Part shown: positions 1 through 7,800 of the stretch, piece after piece | How positions within the stretch are numbered: the first letter of the stretch is position 1 | Layout of the letters: each line of letters opens with the position of its first letter | Assembly (NCBI GenBank): GCA_016872555.1 | Contig: VGZO01000037.1 | Location: 1-41,381, forward strand | Direction of reading: 5' to 3' | Source: Planctomycetota bacterium | GTDB taxonomy: Bacteria > Planctomycetota > Planctomycetia > Pirellulales > UBA1268 | DNA: 41,381 nt | Position numbers and translations under genes: made by a program | The notes under the pieces: model-generated | What the model saw: the letters and a program-made list of their open reading frames with translations, nothing else | What the model was told of the DNA's origin: nothing | The model's database searches: none

Positions 1-163
1 GGGCGAGGCAAAGCAATAACATAACAACCGCAAATGGAAATCCAAGGCTTGTTTCGTCGTCGGAAAGGAACAACGGAAACAGTACCAAGCCAACGATAAC
101 GTACAACGCGGCACTGATGTGAAGACAAATGGTTGCTAGTCCAATCTTATGTTGCTTAGCCAC
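1..163 (-). CDS. partial cassette gene, small membrane protein (3' end outside window)
   Basis: Begins with GTG at 163, four to five bases after a GGAGAG ribosome binding site that lies just inside the cassette (which starts at 181). The first 54 residues read as a short basic N-terminus (VAKQHKIGL) followed by a hydrophobic helix of about 25 residues, an acidic loop (SDDETS) and the start of a second helix. It has the look of a two- or more-helix inner-membrane protein. I recognise no family. The position directly behind an attC site makes it the sixth cassette of the array, and it must end beyond base 1. Confidence 0.6.
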   Translation of the reverse strand, partial: MAKQHKIGLATICLHISAALYVIVGLVLFPLFLSDDETSLGFPFAVVMLLLCLA

Positions 164-174
164 TGTCTCTCCTT

Positions 175-268
175 CGCCGAACGACCATGTTGACCGAGCC
201 CCCGCCATCACGGTCTCTAAAGTTCGAAACGGACCGACGGGGGCTTCGGTCCAACATTTTGTTCGTGC
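175..268 (-). other. attC site between cassettes 5 and 6
   Basis: On the minus strand R'' GCACGAAC (268-261) opens the site and R' GTTCGGCG (182-175) closes it. The arms ATGTTGGACCGAAGCCCCC and GGGGGCTCGGTCAACAT pair with two unpaired bases on one side only, the asymmetric extrahelical bases typical of attC. R'' complements the start of the preceding cassette (TTCGTGC at 1068), not the R' of the same site, as expected in an array. Confidence 0.85.
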
Positions 269-269
269 T

Positions 270-1022
270 TTATCTGGTTGCGAGTTGCCGCAAGCGAGTC
301 TCGCCCATCTTTTCGCATTGGTCTTTCGCGAACCGAATCACTCCATCAATTTCCGTCGCATGGCAAGTCTCAGGCAATTGAATGATATCGTATGGGTAGG
401 AACCTGTCTGCAGGATCAGAAAGACATTGCCATCCTTCCGCGAAAACTCGCGATCCTGTACGGCCAAAAGGTCGCTGGTTCGATTCCAGATCGATCCATA
501 GGAGAAGGTATTTGATCCCTTTGCATTTAGGCGAATGTTGGTAACCGAGACATCGCGCCCGTCGCCAATCGATTCGTCGAGTTTTTCGTATCCCCGCGAT
601 GGATCGTACATGATGTACGCCAACAACGTTTTGATTCCTTTGGGATCAGCGTCATTCTTCGAGTGCCCAATCAATAAGTCGATTCGTCCAGAAAGCCTGC
701 TCAATTCGCGTGTATCACGCCGTACCACAATATGGTCACCCCGCTGCAATCCGAACATGAAAAGGTACAAGGCAACACTAATGCATGGAATTGCTATCCC
801 TACGTTGGACCAGTACCACGCTTGGAACACTCGACGTGCGAATCCTGTTTCGGAGAATTCGAGCGTGTTACCAACTTGCTGCGAGGTTACGAGTAGCGAA
901 ACAAGCGATGCGGGACCTAGTAGAAGGTTTGCCATCACATACAACGGAAAGGCGGCTAAACTTGCATATGGCGTCAACGCAACGAACAAGAATGAAGCAA
1001 TTTGTACGACGGCAGTTTTCAT
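270..1022 (-). CDS. cassette-borne membrane protein, function unknown
   Basis: A 250-residue protein starting at ATG 1022, with a GAGGG element about 11 bases upstream. Hydrophobic segments lie at roughly residues 5-23, 25-45 and 70-92, then a soluble region of about 150 residues begins with a basic stretch (QRGDHIVVRRDTREL). This suggests an inner-membrane anchored protein with a cytoplasmic or periplasmic C-terminal domain. The stop is two bases before the R'' box of its attC, so gene and recombination site are packed tightly. I do not recognise a family, and the neighbours say nothing about role because cassettes are independently acquired. Codon use is visibly less GC-rich than in the chromosomal genes to the right. 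Confidence 0.7.
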   Translation of the reverse strand: MKTAVVQIASFLFVALTPYASLAAFPLYVMANLLLGPASLVSLLVTSQQVGNTLEFSETGFARRVFQAWYWSNVGIAIPCISVALYLFMFGLQRGDHIVVRRDTRELSRLSGRIDLLIGHSKNDADPKGIKTLLAYIMYDPSRGYEKLDESIGDGRDVSVTNIRLNAKGSNTFSYGSIWNRTSDLLAVQDREFSRKDGNVFLILQTGSYPYDIIQLPETCHATEIDGVIRFAKDQCEKMGETRLRQLATR

Positions 1023-1061
1023 CAGATTTCTACCCTCATCCTACGCTCACTTCCGCCCAAT

Positions 1062-1153
1062 GCACGAACGGCTGGATTCAGCGAGCGGCGCCAAGGAAAC
1101 TTTCCAATGATGGTGCACGTCATCGCCGCTTCGCTGCAATCCATTGTTACCCC
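1062..1153 (-). other. attC site between cassettes 4 and 5
   Basis: On the minus strand R'' GGGGTAAC (1153-1146) and R' GTTCGTGC (1069-1062). Arms GGATTGCAGCGAAGCGGCG and CGCCGCTCGCTGAATCC pair with two extrahelical bases on one arm. The TAA inside R'' is the stop codon of the upstream gene. R'' matches the start of its own cassette (TTACCCC at 1519). Confidence 0.85.
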
Positions 1154-1488
1154 ATGTCTTGGATCGTGTCCAGCTGTTGAATCGGATCAAAATGATGCAG
1201 TAGAAGGTAGTCGTCCCATCCGTTCCGGCCAGTCATGGTAACGATGGCCGCAGTTCGTATCTCATTTCCGACCATACTGTCGGCAAGCAATGAGGTTTTC
1301 ATTGCATCCCAGGCTCCGACGGCATCATCTGACTCCACAAACAAGTTGATGTAGCGACCATTGTCGTCGCCTGATTCCGATGTAACGTTCAGTATCTGAC
1401 TCGAAAGAGTTTGGATGAGGTCGTTGATGCATTCCTCTGTCAACGTTTCAAGCCTGTCCATTTGGATTTGACAGCAAATCGTGTGCAT
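1147..1488 (-). CDS. cassette-borne small soluble protein, function unknown
   Basis: A 113-residue acidic, apparently cytoplasmic protein without membrane segments. ATG at 1488 lies about 30 bases inside the cassette; no good ribosome binding site is seen there, and an in-frame ATG ten codons later (at MDRLETL) is an alternative. The C-terminal half contains an LHHFDP motif that I cannot assign to a family. The stop codon TAA at 1147-1149 lies inside the R'' box (GGGGTAAC) of its attC, so the gene uses the recombination site for termination of translation. No function is assigned. Confidence 0.65.
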   Translation of the reverse strand: MHTICCQIQMDRLETLTEECINDLIQTLSSQILNVTSESGDDNGRYINLFVESDDAVGAWDAMKTSLLADSMVGNEIRTAAIVTMTGRNGWDDYLLLHHFDPIQQLDTIQDMG

Positions 1489-1512
1489 CGTCTAAACTGG
1501 AATCATCCCTCA

Positions 1513-1606
1513 GGGGTAACGACAGGCGTCACCCGGCGGCGGCCAAGTGACTCTCCATTCTGATTCCGCCCCGATCCGCCGCTCGGGTGGACGCCCTGGT
1601 TACGCC
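1513..1606 (-). other. attC site between cassettes 3 and 4
   Basis: On the minus strand R'' GGCGTAAC (1606-1599) and R' GTTACCCC (1520-1513). Arms CAGGGCGTCCACCCGAGCGG and CCGCCGGGTGACGCCTG pair with extrahelical bases in one arm. R'' is complementary to the first bases of the cassette it terminates (TTACGCC at 2015). Confidence 0.85.
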
Positions 1607-1756
1607 ACATTCTCTGCGGCGATTGCGTTTGACCGGGAATATATCCGCCAGCGATGGTCCGCGTAGCCGTTTCCCGATTGATGCTGGATCGCCCGACCAC
1701 GTGGTCTTTGTCGGAGTCACAGCACTCCAGTTGGCCCATCGTCCGCGGACGCTTGA

Positions 1757-1963
1757 TCATTTCATGTCGCCGGACTTCTTGAGAATCAAAAAACCCGCAC
1801 CGATGAATGCCAACGCGATGCCAAAAACAACAATCACAGACCATCGGCCAACCCCAAACACCTCGACGAACTGTGCTGAGTCGTACATGCGTCGAACAAT
1901 CGCACCAGAGATCCCAAGGAACACACCAAATCCAGACAGAAAGCGGCCAACCCAGATGGTCAT
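1757..1963 (-). CDS. cassette-borne 68-residue two-helix membrane protein
   Basis: Starts at ATG 1963 with TGAGG eight bases upstream. It consists of two hydrophobic helices (about residues 6-26 and 40-60) joined by a short polar loop (RRMYDSAQF), ending in a basic tail (KKSGDMK). The size and layout fit a small inner-membrane protein; no family recognised. A 150-bp stretch (1607-1756) separates its stop from the attC. Overlapping open frames there are GC-driven and have no start signals. It is the third cassette from the integrase-proximal end. Confidence 0.55.
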   Translation of the reverse strand: MTIWVGRFLSGFGVFLGISGAIVRRMYDSAQFVEVFGVGRWSVIVVFGIALAFIGAGFLILKKSGDMK

Positions 1964-2008
1964 CAGAGTGCCTCACCAATGAGTGTCGAAAGAATCGATT
2001 GCGGTCGT

Positions 2009-2104
2009 GGCGTAACGACACCGTTCACCTGCGCGGCGGCTGGTGACACGTTGAACCCTGAAAACCCGAGATGCCGCCGCGTCAGGTGCAACGGCTGGTT
2101 AGCC
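2009..2104 (-). other. attC site between cassettes 2 and 3
   Basis: On the minus strand R'' GGCTAAC (2104-2098) and R' GTTACGCC (2016-2009). Arms CCGTTGCACCTGACGCGGCG and CGCCGCGCAGGTGAACGG pair nearly perfectly, with two extrahelical bases on one arm. The TAA within R'' is the stop codon of the DUF4303 gene. R'' complements the first bases of its own cassette (TTAGCC at 2701). Confidence 0.9.
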
Positions 2105-2683
2105 GTTTTCGCTCGTGTCATCCGGTGCGTCAGCGTTCCAGTTGATGAAACGATTGGCTACATCTGGCGGATTAAGCGCCGAAACCCAGCTATTGACCAA
2201 TTCCCCATCTAGGTCGCCGACCAATGCCAATGTGATTTTGGAGCGCTCAGGCCCTGAGCCGAAAAAGCCGTCTTTCTCCAGCCGCTGGAATCCGCTCAAG
2301 ACTGCGGCCCAAAGCGAGTCGATCCGGGCTTCGAACTCTTCTTCCGGCCCATCGATATATTCGATGAGGGCTTCGTTGATCTCCGCAAAATGCTCCTCGC
2401 CGAAATTCGCGAAGTGACCCCAGTCGCCGTACGACCACCGCATTCCCGCGCGAGTCGATGTTGACCCATACTTGGGATCTACGGTCTCCCGGTAGCGCTG
2501 GACAGTTGCGGTCAAGGCCTCCTCCGTGTTGGCGGCGGGGTGTATGAACTGAAGCGAATCGTCCGTGAACACGGCGAAAGCATAGAAGTGCTGACCCGGG
2601 TTTGCGCGGATCAGCTCCGAAAAAGCAGCCTTCAGCGCCGCATGAACGTGATCGGCAAGTTGGTCGAGTACGGTCAATGCCAT
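2099..2683 (-). CDS. DUF4303-like protein, cassette-borne
   Basis: A 194-residue soluble protein from ATG 2683, which has AAGGTGG a few bases upstream. The HFYAFAVFTDDS region, the PAANTEEAL region, the RWSYGDWGHF motif and the EEHFAEINEAL helix correspond in order to what I know of DUF4303 proteins. DUF4303 proteins are often found as small stand-alone genes near polymorphic toxins and may act as immunity proteins; that is general knowledge, not shown here. The stop TAA is embedded in the R'' box of its attC. An upstream in-frame extension (to 2728) would overlap the previous attC and is rejected. Confidence 0.7.
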   Translation of the reverse strand: MALTVLDQLADHVHAALKAAFSELIRANPGQHFYAFAVFTDDSLQFIHPAANTEEALTATVQRYRETVDPKYGSTSTRAGMRWSYGDWGHFANFGEEHFAEINEALIEYIDGPEEEFEARIDSLWAAVLSGFQRLEKDGFFGSGPERSKITLALVGDLDGELVNSWVSALNPPDVANRFINWNADAPDDTSENG

Positions 2684-2695
2684 CGGTCCACCTTC

Positions 2696-2788
2696 GGCTA
2701 ACGACCGCGGTAACGGGGCCGCCGCCAAAAAGCTATGATTTCAAAAGCCGCGTCACCGGCGGCTCCCGTTCACCGCCTTGTTCGCAGG
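2696..2788 (-). other. attC site between cassettes 1 and 2
   Basis: On the minus strand R'' CCTGCGAAC (2788-2780) and R' GTTAGCC (2702-2696). Arms AAGGCGGTGAACGGGAGCC and GCCCCGTTACCGC pair with extrahelical bases. R'' matches the start of the first cassette (TTCGCAGG at 3508), 720 bp away. Confidence 0.85.
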
Positions 2789-2807
2789 TTGATCTCGGCC
2801 GGAGTGC

Positions 2808-3476
2808 TCAATTCCGGAGCGCGGTGAGCCACCACCACCGTCTGGCAAATGCCCCGTTAAGTTTATACTCACCGTTGTCGTGAAACTCTAGTTGGACCTC
2901 CATCGGCTGACCAATGCCGAGAAAGACAGGCTCGTCCGCAGTTGGTTCGATCGTGTTAGAGCCATCTTGCGCCCGAAAGGTCGCTACTCCCTCGTTCGAA
3001 TAATGCAAAACCCATGTGCGAGTGTCGCCGGGCTGCAGAGCCTCAAATTCAACGGAATGATCTGGGGCAAGTGCCGGCTCGATCCAAACGCGAACCGGAC
3101 CTAAAACACGATCCGCCGAATTCGTGATCGTAACAATGTGCAAATCGAGTAAAGAGCCTGCCATCTTCCAGCACACTACAGCGAGTGGAAGGTTAGCAAG
3201 CAGTATTGAAATGCCCAAGACAACTGCCCGGCTCGAAGCACCTCGGCGTAAAGCAAGAACCACCAATCCCAAGCCAACTGGGAGCAGAAGCAGTCCCAGG
3301 CCAATTGCGAGAATGCCAAGCACATAAAATGGGCCTACATCCTCCGTACGCCCCCCGGCTGCATACCACCCCAAAACCCCGCTGACCCCGAGCGCACCGG
3401 GGAGAACTGCACACCATCGGGAGAACCGCAGCAGTCGCGTCAGACGTTCTTTGGACTCCACGGTAGAGGTCGTCAT
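2808..3476 (-). CDS. cassette-borne membrane protein with C-terminal extracytoplasmic domain
   Basis: First cassette of the array. ATG at 3476 gives 222 residues; a GTG at 3485 in the same frame would add three. Three hydrophobic helices (about residues 20-42, 50-75 and 84-108) are followed by a roughly 110-residue domain of beta-rich character (VTITNSADRVLGPVRVWIE, then a charged PGDTRTW turn) that resembles small exported beta-sandwich domains but matches no family I can name. An RRWWW cluster sits near the C-terminus. Being first, it would be closest to any cassette promoter. Confidence 0.6.
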   Translation of the reverse strand: MTTSTVESKERLTRLLRFSRWCAVLPGALGVSGVLGWYAAGGRTEDVGPFYVLGILAIGLGLLLLPVGLGLVVLALRRGASSRAVVLGISILLANLPLAVVCWKMAGSLLDLHIVTITNSADRVLGPVRVWIEPALAPDHSVEFEALQPGDTRTWVLHYSNEGVATFRAQDGSNTIEPTADEPVFLGIGQPMEVQLEFHDNGEYKLNGAFARRWWWLTALRN

Positions 3477-3500
3477 CCTATGCACCGCATAAAACCAGAG

Positions 3501-3560
3501 CCTGCGAACTCGTATTTCTACAGTCTGTATAAACGTCCCAGCGCGCCTGTTAACGCACCT
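3501..3560 (-). other. integrase-proximal boundary of the array (attI or degenerate attC)
   Basis: The minus strand has GTTCGCAGG at 3509-3501, which matches the R'' box at the end of cassette 1 and therefore marks its recombination point. Upstream, GCGTTAAC (about 3555-3548) could be an R''-like box, but the sequence between does not form the long arms seen at the other five sites. That makes an attI-type site or a decayed attC more likely than a normal attC. Which of the two cannot be decided without an integrase gene. Confidence 0.45.
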
Positions 3561-3906
3561 GGGCCACGAAGCGAAGAGCGTCCCGAAGCTTTACCTCCGT
3601 CGCGACTTGCAGTCCGCACCGAGCCAGGCCCCGCGGGTGAATCACAAGCGCAGACCGCAGTATATCGCACCCCCTGCGCAGGCGTCTACGCCCCCCGAAG
3701 ACTTGCCGTTCGACCCAGCTTCCACGAACTGAGCGTTCGGGCCGGTCGCCTCCCGCCGCGGCCGGCGTTGCCCCGGCGCTGGCCCGGGCATCAGTTTCAG
3801 CCTTTCGAGCCAAGAGCAGCTTCGCGATCACCGGCTCCGGGCTATGCCGTCTCGGTCGTCGTGTCGCCCTTGAAGTCTCCTCGGCCAAGGCCGCGGTGAC
3901 CTTCAT
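3550..3906 (-). pseudogene. possible degraded IS3-family OrfA-like fragment
   Basis: The N-terminal part of this open frame (RRPRRHSPEPVIAKL, then KAETDARASAGAT) resembles the helix-turn-helix start of IS3/IS911 OrfA proteins, where a charged RRHSPEQ-type stretch is followed by an AEA..ASG segment. The remainder loses resemblance, no OrfB follows, and no terminal inverted repeats were identified. It fills most of the 483-bp stretch (3507-3989) between the array and the methyltransferase gene. If real, it marks an insertion at the edge of the integron, which could explain why no integrase gene is adjacent. It could also be spurious GC-rich coding potential. Confidence 0.3.
3659..3688 (-). promoter_or_regulatory. 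candidate sigma70-type promoter directed into the cassette array
   Basis: On the minus strand TAGACG (3688-3683) and TATACT (3664-3659) are separated by 18 bp. They match the -35 and -10 consensus at four and five of six positions. It lies about 150 bp upstream of the first cassette boundary and points into the array, the place and direction expected for a cassette promoter (Pc). Similarity alone; in this GC-rich DNA an AT-rich -10 element stands out. Confidence 0.35.
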
Positions 3907-3989
3907 ACCGCCTGGATCAGGTTTCCAATGCAGGCCGGGCCCTCGCGCGGTACCGTGACCGCTCCACCGCGTTCGGCCGAGGCATCGTC

Positions 3990-4703
3990 ATGACATCCCA
4001 CACCGGCGACACGTTCGCCCCGCTGCCCGGCGCGCCGCTCGAGTGCCTCGTCGCCGCCAACGTCCACGGGCTGTATTGCGTGCCGGCTGCCAGCCGCCAC
4101 CGACCGGCTGCCCGGCGGATCCTCGCCGGCGATGTCTGGGAGCCCGACACGATCGCCTGGATCATCGCCCACCGCCGCTCGGGCGACGTGGTCCACGCCG
4201 GGACCTATTTCGGCGACTTCCTCCCGGCAGTGGCGCGGAGCCTCGCCGACGGCGCACGCGTGTGGGCGTTTGAGCCGAATCCCGAAAACCATGCCTGTGC
4301 GCGGCTCACGATCGCCCTCAACGGGTTGACCGGCGTCGTCCTCCACCATGCCGCGCTCGGCGCCGCCGCGGGGCGCGTCGCGCTGGTGACCCATGACGAG
4401 CAAGGGACTCCCCTCGGGGGCGCCAGCCACGTCGATGCGGCGCGCGATGCCGGGCCCGACGGCGTGGCGGTCGTGCGCCTCGACGACACGATCCCCGCCG
4501 ACCGGCCGGTGGACGTGGTCCAGCTCGACGTCGAGGGCTCCGAGGAGGAGGCGCTGGCCGGTGCCCTGGGCCTCATCGGACGCTGGCGACCGGCACTGCT
4601 CCTCGAGCGGCCCCCCGAGGCGTGGCTCGAGCGCGTGCTCGCCCCGCTCGGCTACGCGCCGGCCGGGAAGGTGCATGCCAACACCGCGTGGCTGCCCGGC
4701 TGA
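3990..4703 (+). CDS. FkbM-family SAM-dependent methyltransferase
   Basis: A 237-residue cytoplasmic protein. ATG 3990 is preceded by GAGG at seven bases. The Rossmann SAM-binding loop appears as VVHAGTYFGDFLP (about 67-79), followed by WAFEPNPENH (strand 2 acidic loop) and the family-typical RLDD...VDVVQLDVEGSEEEAL near residues 155-185. FkbM enzymes O-methylate small molecules or sugars such as polyketides and surface polysaccharides; the substrate here is unknown. There is a 127-bp gap to the following large gene, so co-transcription is possible but not shown. It is the first gene of normal chromosomal GC content after the cassette array. Confidence 0.8.
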   Translation: MTSHTGDTFAPLPGAPLECLVAANVHGLYCVPAASRHRPAARRILAGDVWEPDTIAWIIAHRRSGDVVHAGTYFGDFLPAVARSLADGARVWAFEPNPENHACARLTIALNGLTGVVLHHAALGAAAGRVALVTHDEQGTPLGGASHVDAARDAGPDGVAVVRLDDTIPADRPVDVVQLDVEGSEEEALAGALGLIGRWRPALLLERPPEAWLERVLAPLGYAPAGKVHANTAWLPG

Positions 4704-4830
4704 GCCGAGGCCGGCGCGCGATTGTCTGCGGAAACGCCGCGGGCTACGCTGCTTGCGGTGTCGCTGGCCACCGGGGGGACACGCGATCGCCCTCCCGCGG
4801 TGCAGCGGCGCCGTTCCCGTGGAGGTTCCA

Positions 4831-7800
4831 ATGGCCCTTCGCTCCCCGTTCGCTCCCGCCGCGGCGCTGCTCGTGACCGGCGTGCTCGCCGCGTCGGCCG
4901 CGGAATCGTCGCGCGAGTTGGTCACGTTCTCGACGCGGGCGCTCGACCGGTCGTTCGTCGCCGAAGGGGCGGCGATCGGCGACCTCGACGGCGACGGCCA
5001 TGCCGACCTCGTCGCCGGCCCGTGGTGGTATCGCGGTCCGGAGTTTTCCGAGCGCCATGAATTCATGCCCGCCAAGCCGTTCGACCCGGCGGGATATTCC
5101 GACAATTTTTTCGTCTGGGTCCGCGACGTCAGCGGCGACGGCCGCAACGACATCGTGCTCTACGGCTTCCCGGGTCAGGATGCGTCGTGGTTCGAAAACC
5201 CCGGGAAGGACCCCGGTGTGGGTCACTGGAAAAAGCATGTCGCCGTCGCCGAGCTCGACAACGAGTCGCCGGCGTTTACCGATGTGAGCGGCGACGGGAA
5301 GCCCGACATCGTCGGCTCGGTCGGGGGATTCTTCGGCTATGCCACGGCCGGTGCCGACCCGCGGCAGCCGTGGACGTTTCATCGCATCTCGCCGCAGGTG
5401 GCGGGAGGGAAATTCACCCACGGCCTCGGCGTCGGCGACGTCGATGGCGACGGCCGCCCCGACATCCTCGAGAAGAATGGCTGGTGGCGCCAGCCCGAAT
5501 CGCTCGCCGGCGATCCGCTCTGGCAGCGGAACGAAGTCGCCTTCTCGCGCCCCGGCGGCGCGCAGATGCTCGTCAGCGACGTCGATGGCGACGGCCTGGC
5601 CGACGTGATCACGAGCCTCGCCGCCCACGGCTACGGGCTCTCCTGGTACCGGCAGTCGCGCGCCGCCGATGGCACGCGCTCGTTCGAACAGCGCCCGATC
5701 ACCGGCGACGCGCCGTCGGACAATCCGTTTCGCGTGGCGTTTTCGCAGATCCACGCGCTGGCGCTGGCCGACATCGATGGCGACGGTGTCGACGATGTCG
5801 TCACCGGCAAGCGCTGGTGGGCCCACGGCGCGAAAGGCGACCCCGAGCCCGACGCGGCGGCGGTGGTGTATTGGTTTCGCACCACGCGCTCGGCCGACGG
5901 CGTCGAGCTGGTGCCGCACCTGATCCACGACGACTCCGGGGTGGGTGTCCAGGTGACCGTCGGCGACGCCACCGGCGACGGCCGGGCAGACGTGCTGGTG
6001 TCGAACAAGAAGGGGACGTTTCTCCATACCCAGGCGCGGAAGGCGGTGAGCCTCGCCGACTGGGAAGCCGCCCAGCCGCGCCGCCGGCGCGCGATGGCAA
6101 ATGGCCTCGCTCCCGCCGAAGCGGCCGCGGCGATGAGCCTGCCGCCGGGATTCCAGGTGACGCTGTTGGCCGGCGAGCCCGATGTCTGCCAGCCGATCGC
6201 GATGTGCTTCGACGACCGCGGCCGGCTGTGGGTGGCCGAGGCCTACTCCTATCCCAAGCGCGTGCCGAAGGAGGAGGCCCGTGACCGGATCCTGATCTTC
6301 GAAGACACCGACGGCGACTCGACGCTCGACTCGCGGAAGGTGTTTGCCGACGGGCTGAACCTCGTCAGCGGCCTCGCGGTCGGGTTCGGCGGGGTGTGGG
6401 TCGGGGCGGCGCCGGAGTTTCTCTTCATCCCCGACCGCGATGGCGACGACCGCCCCGACGGCCCGGCCGAGGTGCTCCTCGACGGCTGGGGCTACGAAGA
6501 CACCCACGAGACGCTCAACGCCTTCATCTGGGGGCCCGACGGCTGGCTGTATGGCTGCCACGGCGTGTTTACCCATTCCAACGTCGGCAAGCCGGGGGCC
6601 GGCGACGACGCGCGGAAGCGGATCAACGCCGGGATCTGGCGCTACCACCCCACGCGCCATCTGTTCGAGGTCTTTTCCGAGGGGACGAGCAACCCCTGGG
6701 GCGTCGATTTCAACGACCTCGGCCACGCCTTCCAGACCGCGTGCGTGATCCCGCACCTGTACCACGTGATTCCTTTGGCGCGCTACCAGCGCCAGGCCGG
6801 GCAGCACTTCAATCCCCACACCTACGACGACATCAAGACGATCGCCCGCCACCGCCACTGGACCGGCGGCCAGTGGAACAACGCCGACCGCGAGAAGTCC
6901 GACGCGATCGGCGGCGGTCATGCCCATTGCGGGGCGATGGTGTATCTCGGCGGCGCGTGGCCGGAGCGCTACCGCGGCAAGCTGTTCATGAACAACATCC
7001 ATGGCGCCCGGCTCAATCAAGACCGTTTGGAACCGGCCGGGAGCGGCTACGTCGGCGACGGCGACCCCGACTTCCTGTTTGCCAACGACACCTGGTCGCA
7101 GTTCATTTCGCTCCAGACCGGGCCCGACGGCCAGATGGTGCTGATCGACTGGTACGACGCCAACCAGTGCCACCACCACGACTTCGCCAAGCACGACCGG
7201 GGCAACGGCCGGATCTACAAGGTCAGCTACGGCCGTCCGCAGGGGGTGAAGGTCGATCTCGGCAAGGCGACCGATGCCGAGCTCGTCGCCCACCTGGCCA
7301 GCGACAACGACTGGTTCGTGCGCCATGCCCGGCGCCTGCTCCAGGAGCGCGCCGCCACCGGCCGGCTCGCGAGCGACACTCCGGCGCGGCTCCGGGGGGC
7401 GCTCGAGTCTGCTTCGACGGCGGCCAAGCGGCTGCGTGTCGTGTGGGCCCTGTCGGTCACCGGCCTGCTCGATGCCGCCGGCCTCGAGAAGCTGCTCGGC
7501 GATCCCGATCCGGCCGTGCGCGGCTGGGCGGTGCGCCTCGCCAGCCAGCGGGACGACATCCCCGTCGACGTGCTCGTCGCCAGCGGCACGCAGCTCGCCC
7601 TCGGCGATCCCTCGCCGGTGGTCCGCCTCGAGCTCTGCTCGGCGCTGTTGCGGCTGCCGCCCGCGGCGCGCTGGCCCGTGGCCGAGGCGCTCGTGACCCA
7701 CGCCGAGGACGCCGACGACCACAACCTGCCGCTGATGAATTGGTATGTCGTCGAGCCGCTGGTCGTCGTCGACCCGCCCCGGGCCCTGGCGCTGGCGGCC

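Larger units (their letters stand above)
1..3509 (-). mobile_element. integron gene-cassette array (six cassettes, last one cut by window edge)
   Basis: Six small, mutually unrelated minus-strand genes are each followed by a 92-96 bp imperfect palindrome with attC architecture. Reading the minus strand, the recombination points lie at 3509/3508, 2702/2701, 2016/2015, 1520/1519, 1069/1068 and 182/181, giving cassettes of about 807, 686, 496, 451 and 887 bp plus a partial sixth. The first bases of every cassette are the reverse complement of its own terminal R'' box: TTCGCAGG with CCTGCGAA, TTAGCC with GGCTAA, TTACGCC with GGCGTAA, TTACCCC with GGGGTAA, TTCGTGC with GCACGAA. A different box pair in each cassette, always matched within the cassette, is what cassette excision and circularisation requires. 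The DNA is AT-richer than the rest of the window, and the genes mostly lack obvious own promoters. The array runs off the left edge. Integrons are known from planctomycetes; no integrase gene is in this window. Confidence 0.85.

Noticed and set aside
1503-2021. A 172-codon minus-strand frame overlapping cassette 3 and its attC
   Set aside because: It runs through the attC palindrome and has no convincing start; the 68-residue membrane protein in another frame has a ribosome binding site.
3501-3560. A sixth normal attC in front of the first cassette
   Set aside because: The long complementary arms seen at the other sites are absent; only the R' box is supported, so I call it a boundary of unknown type.
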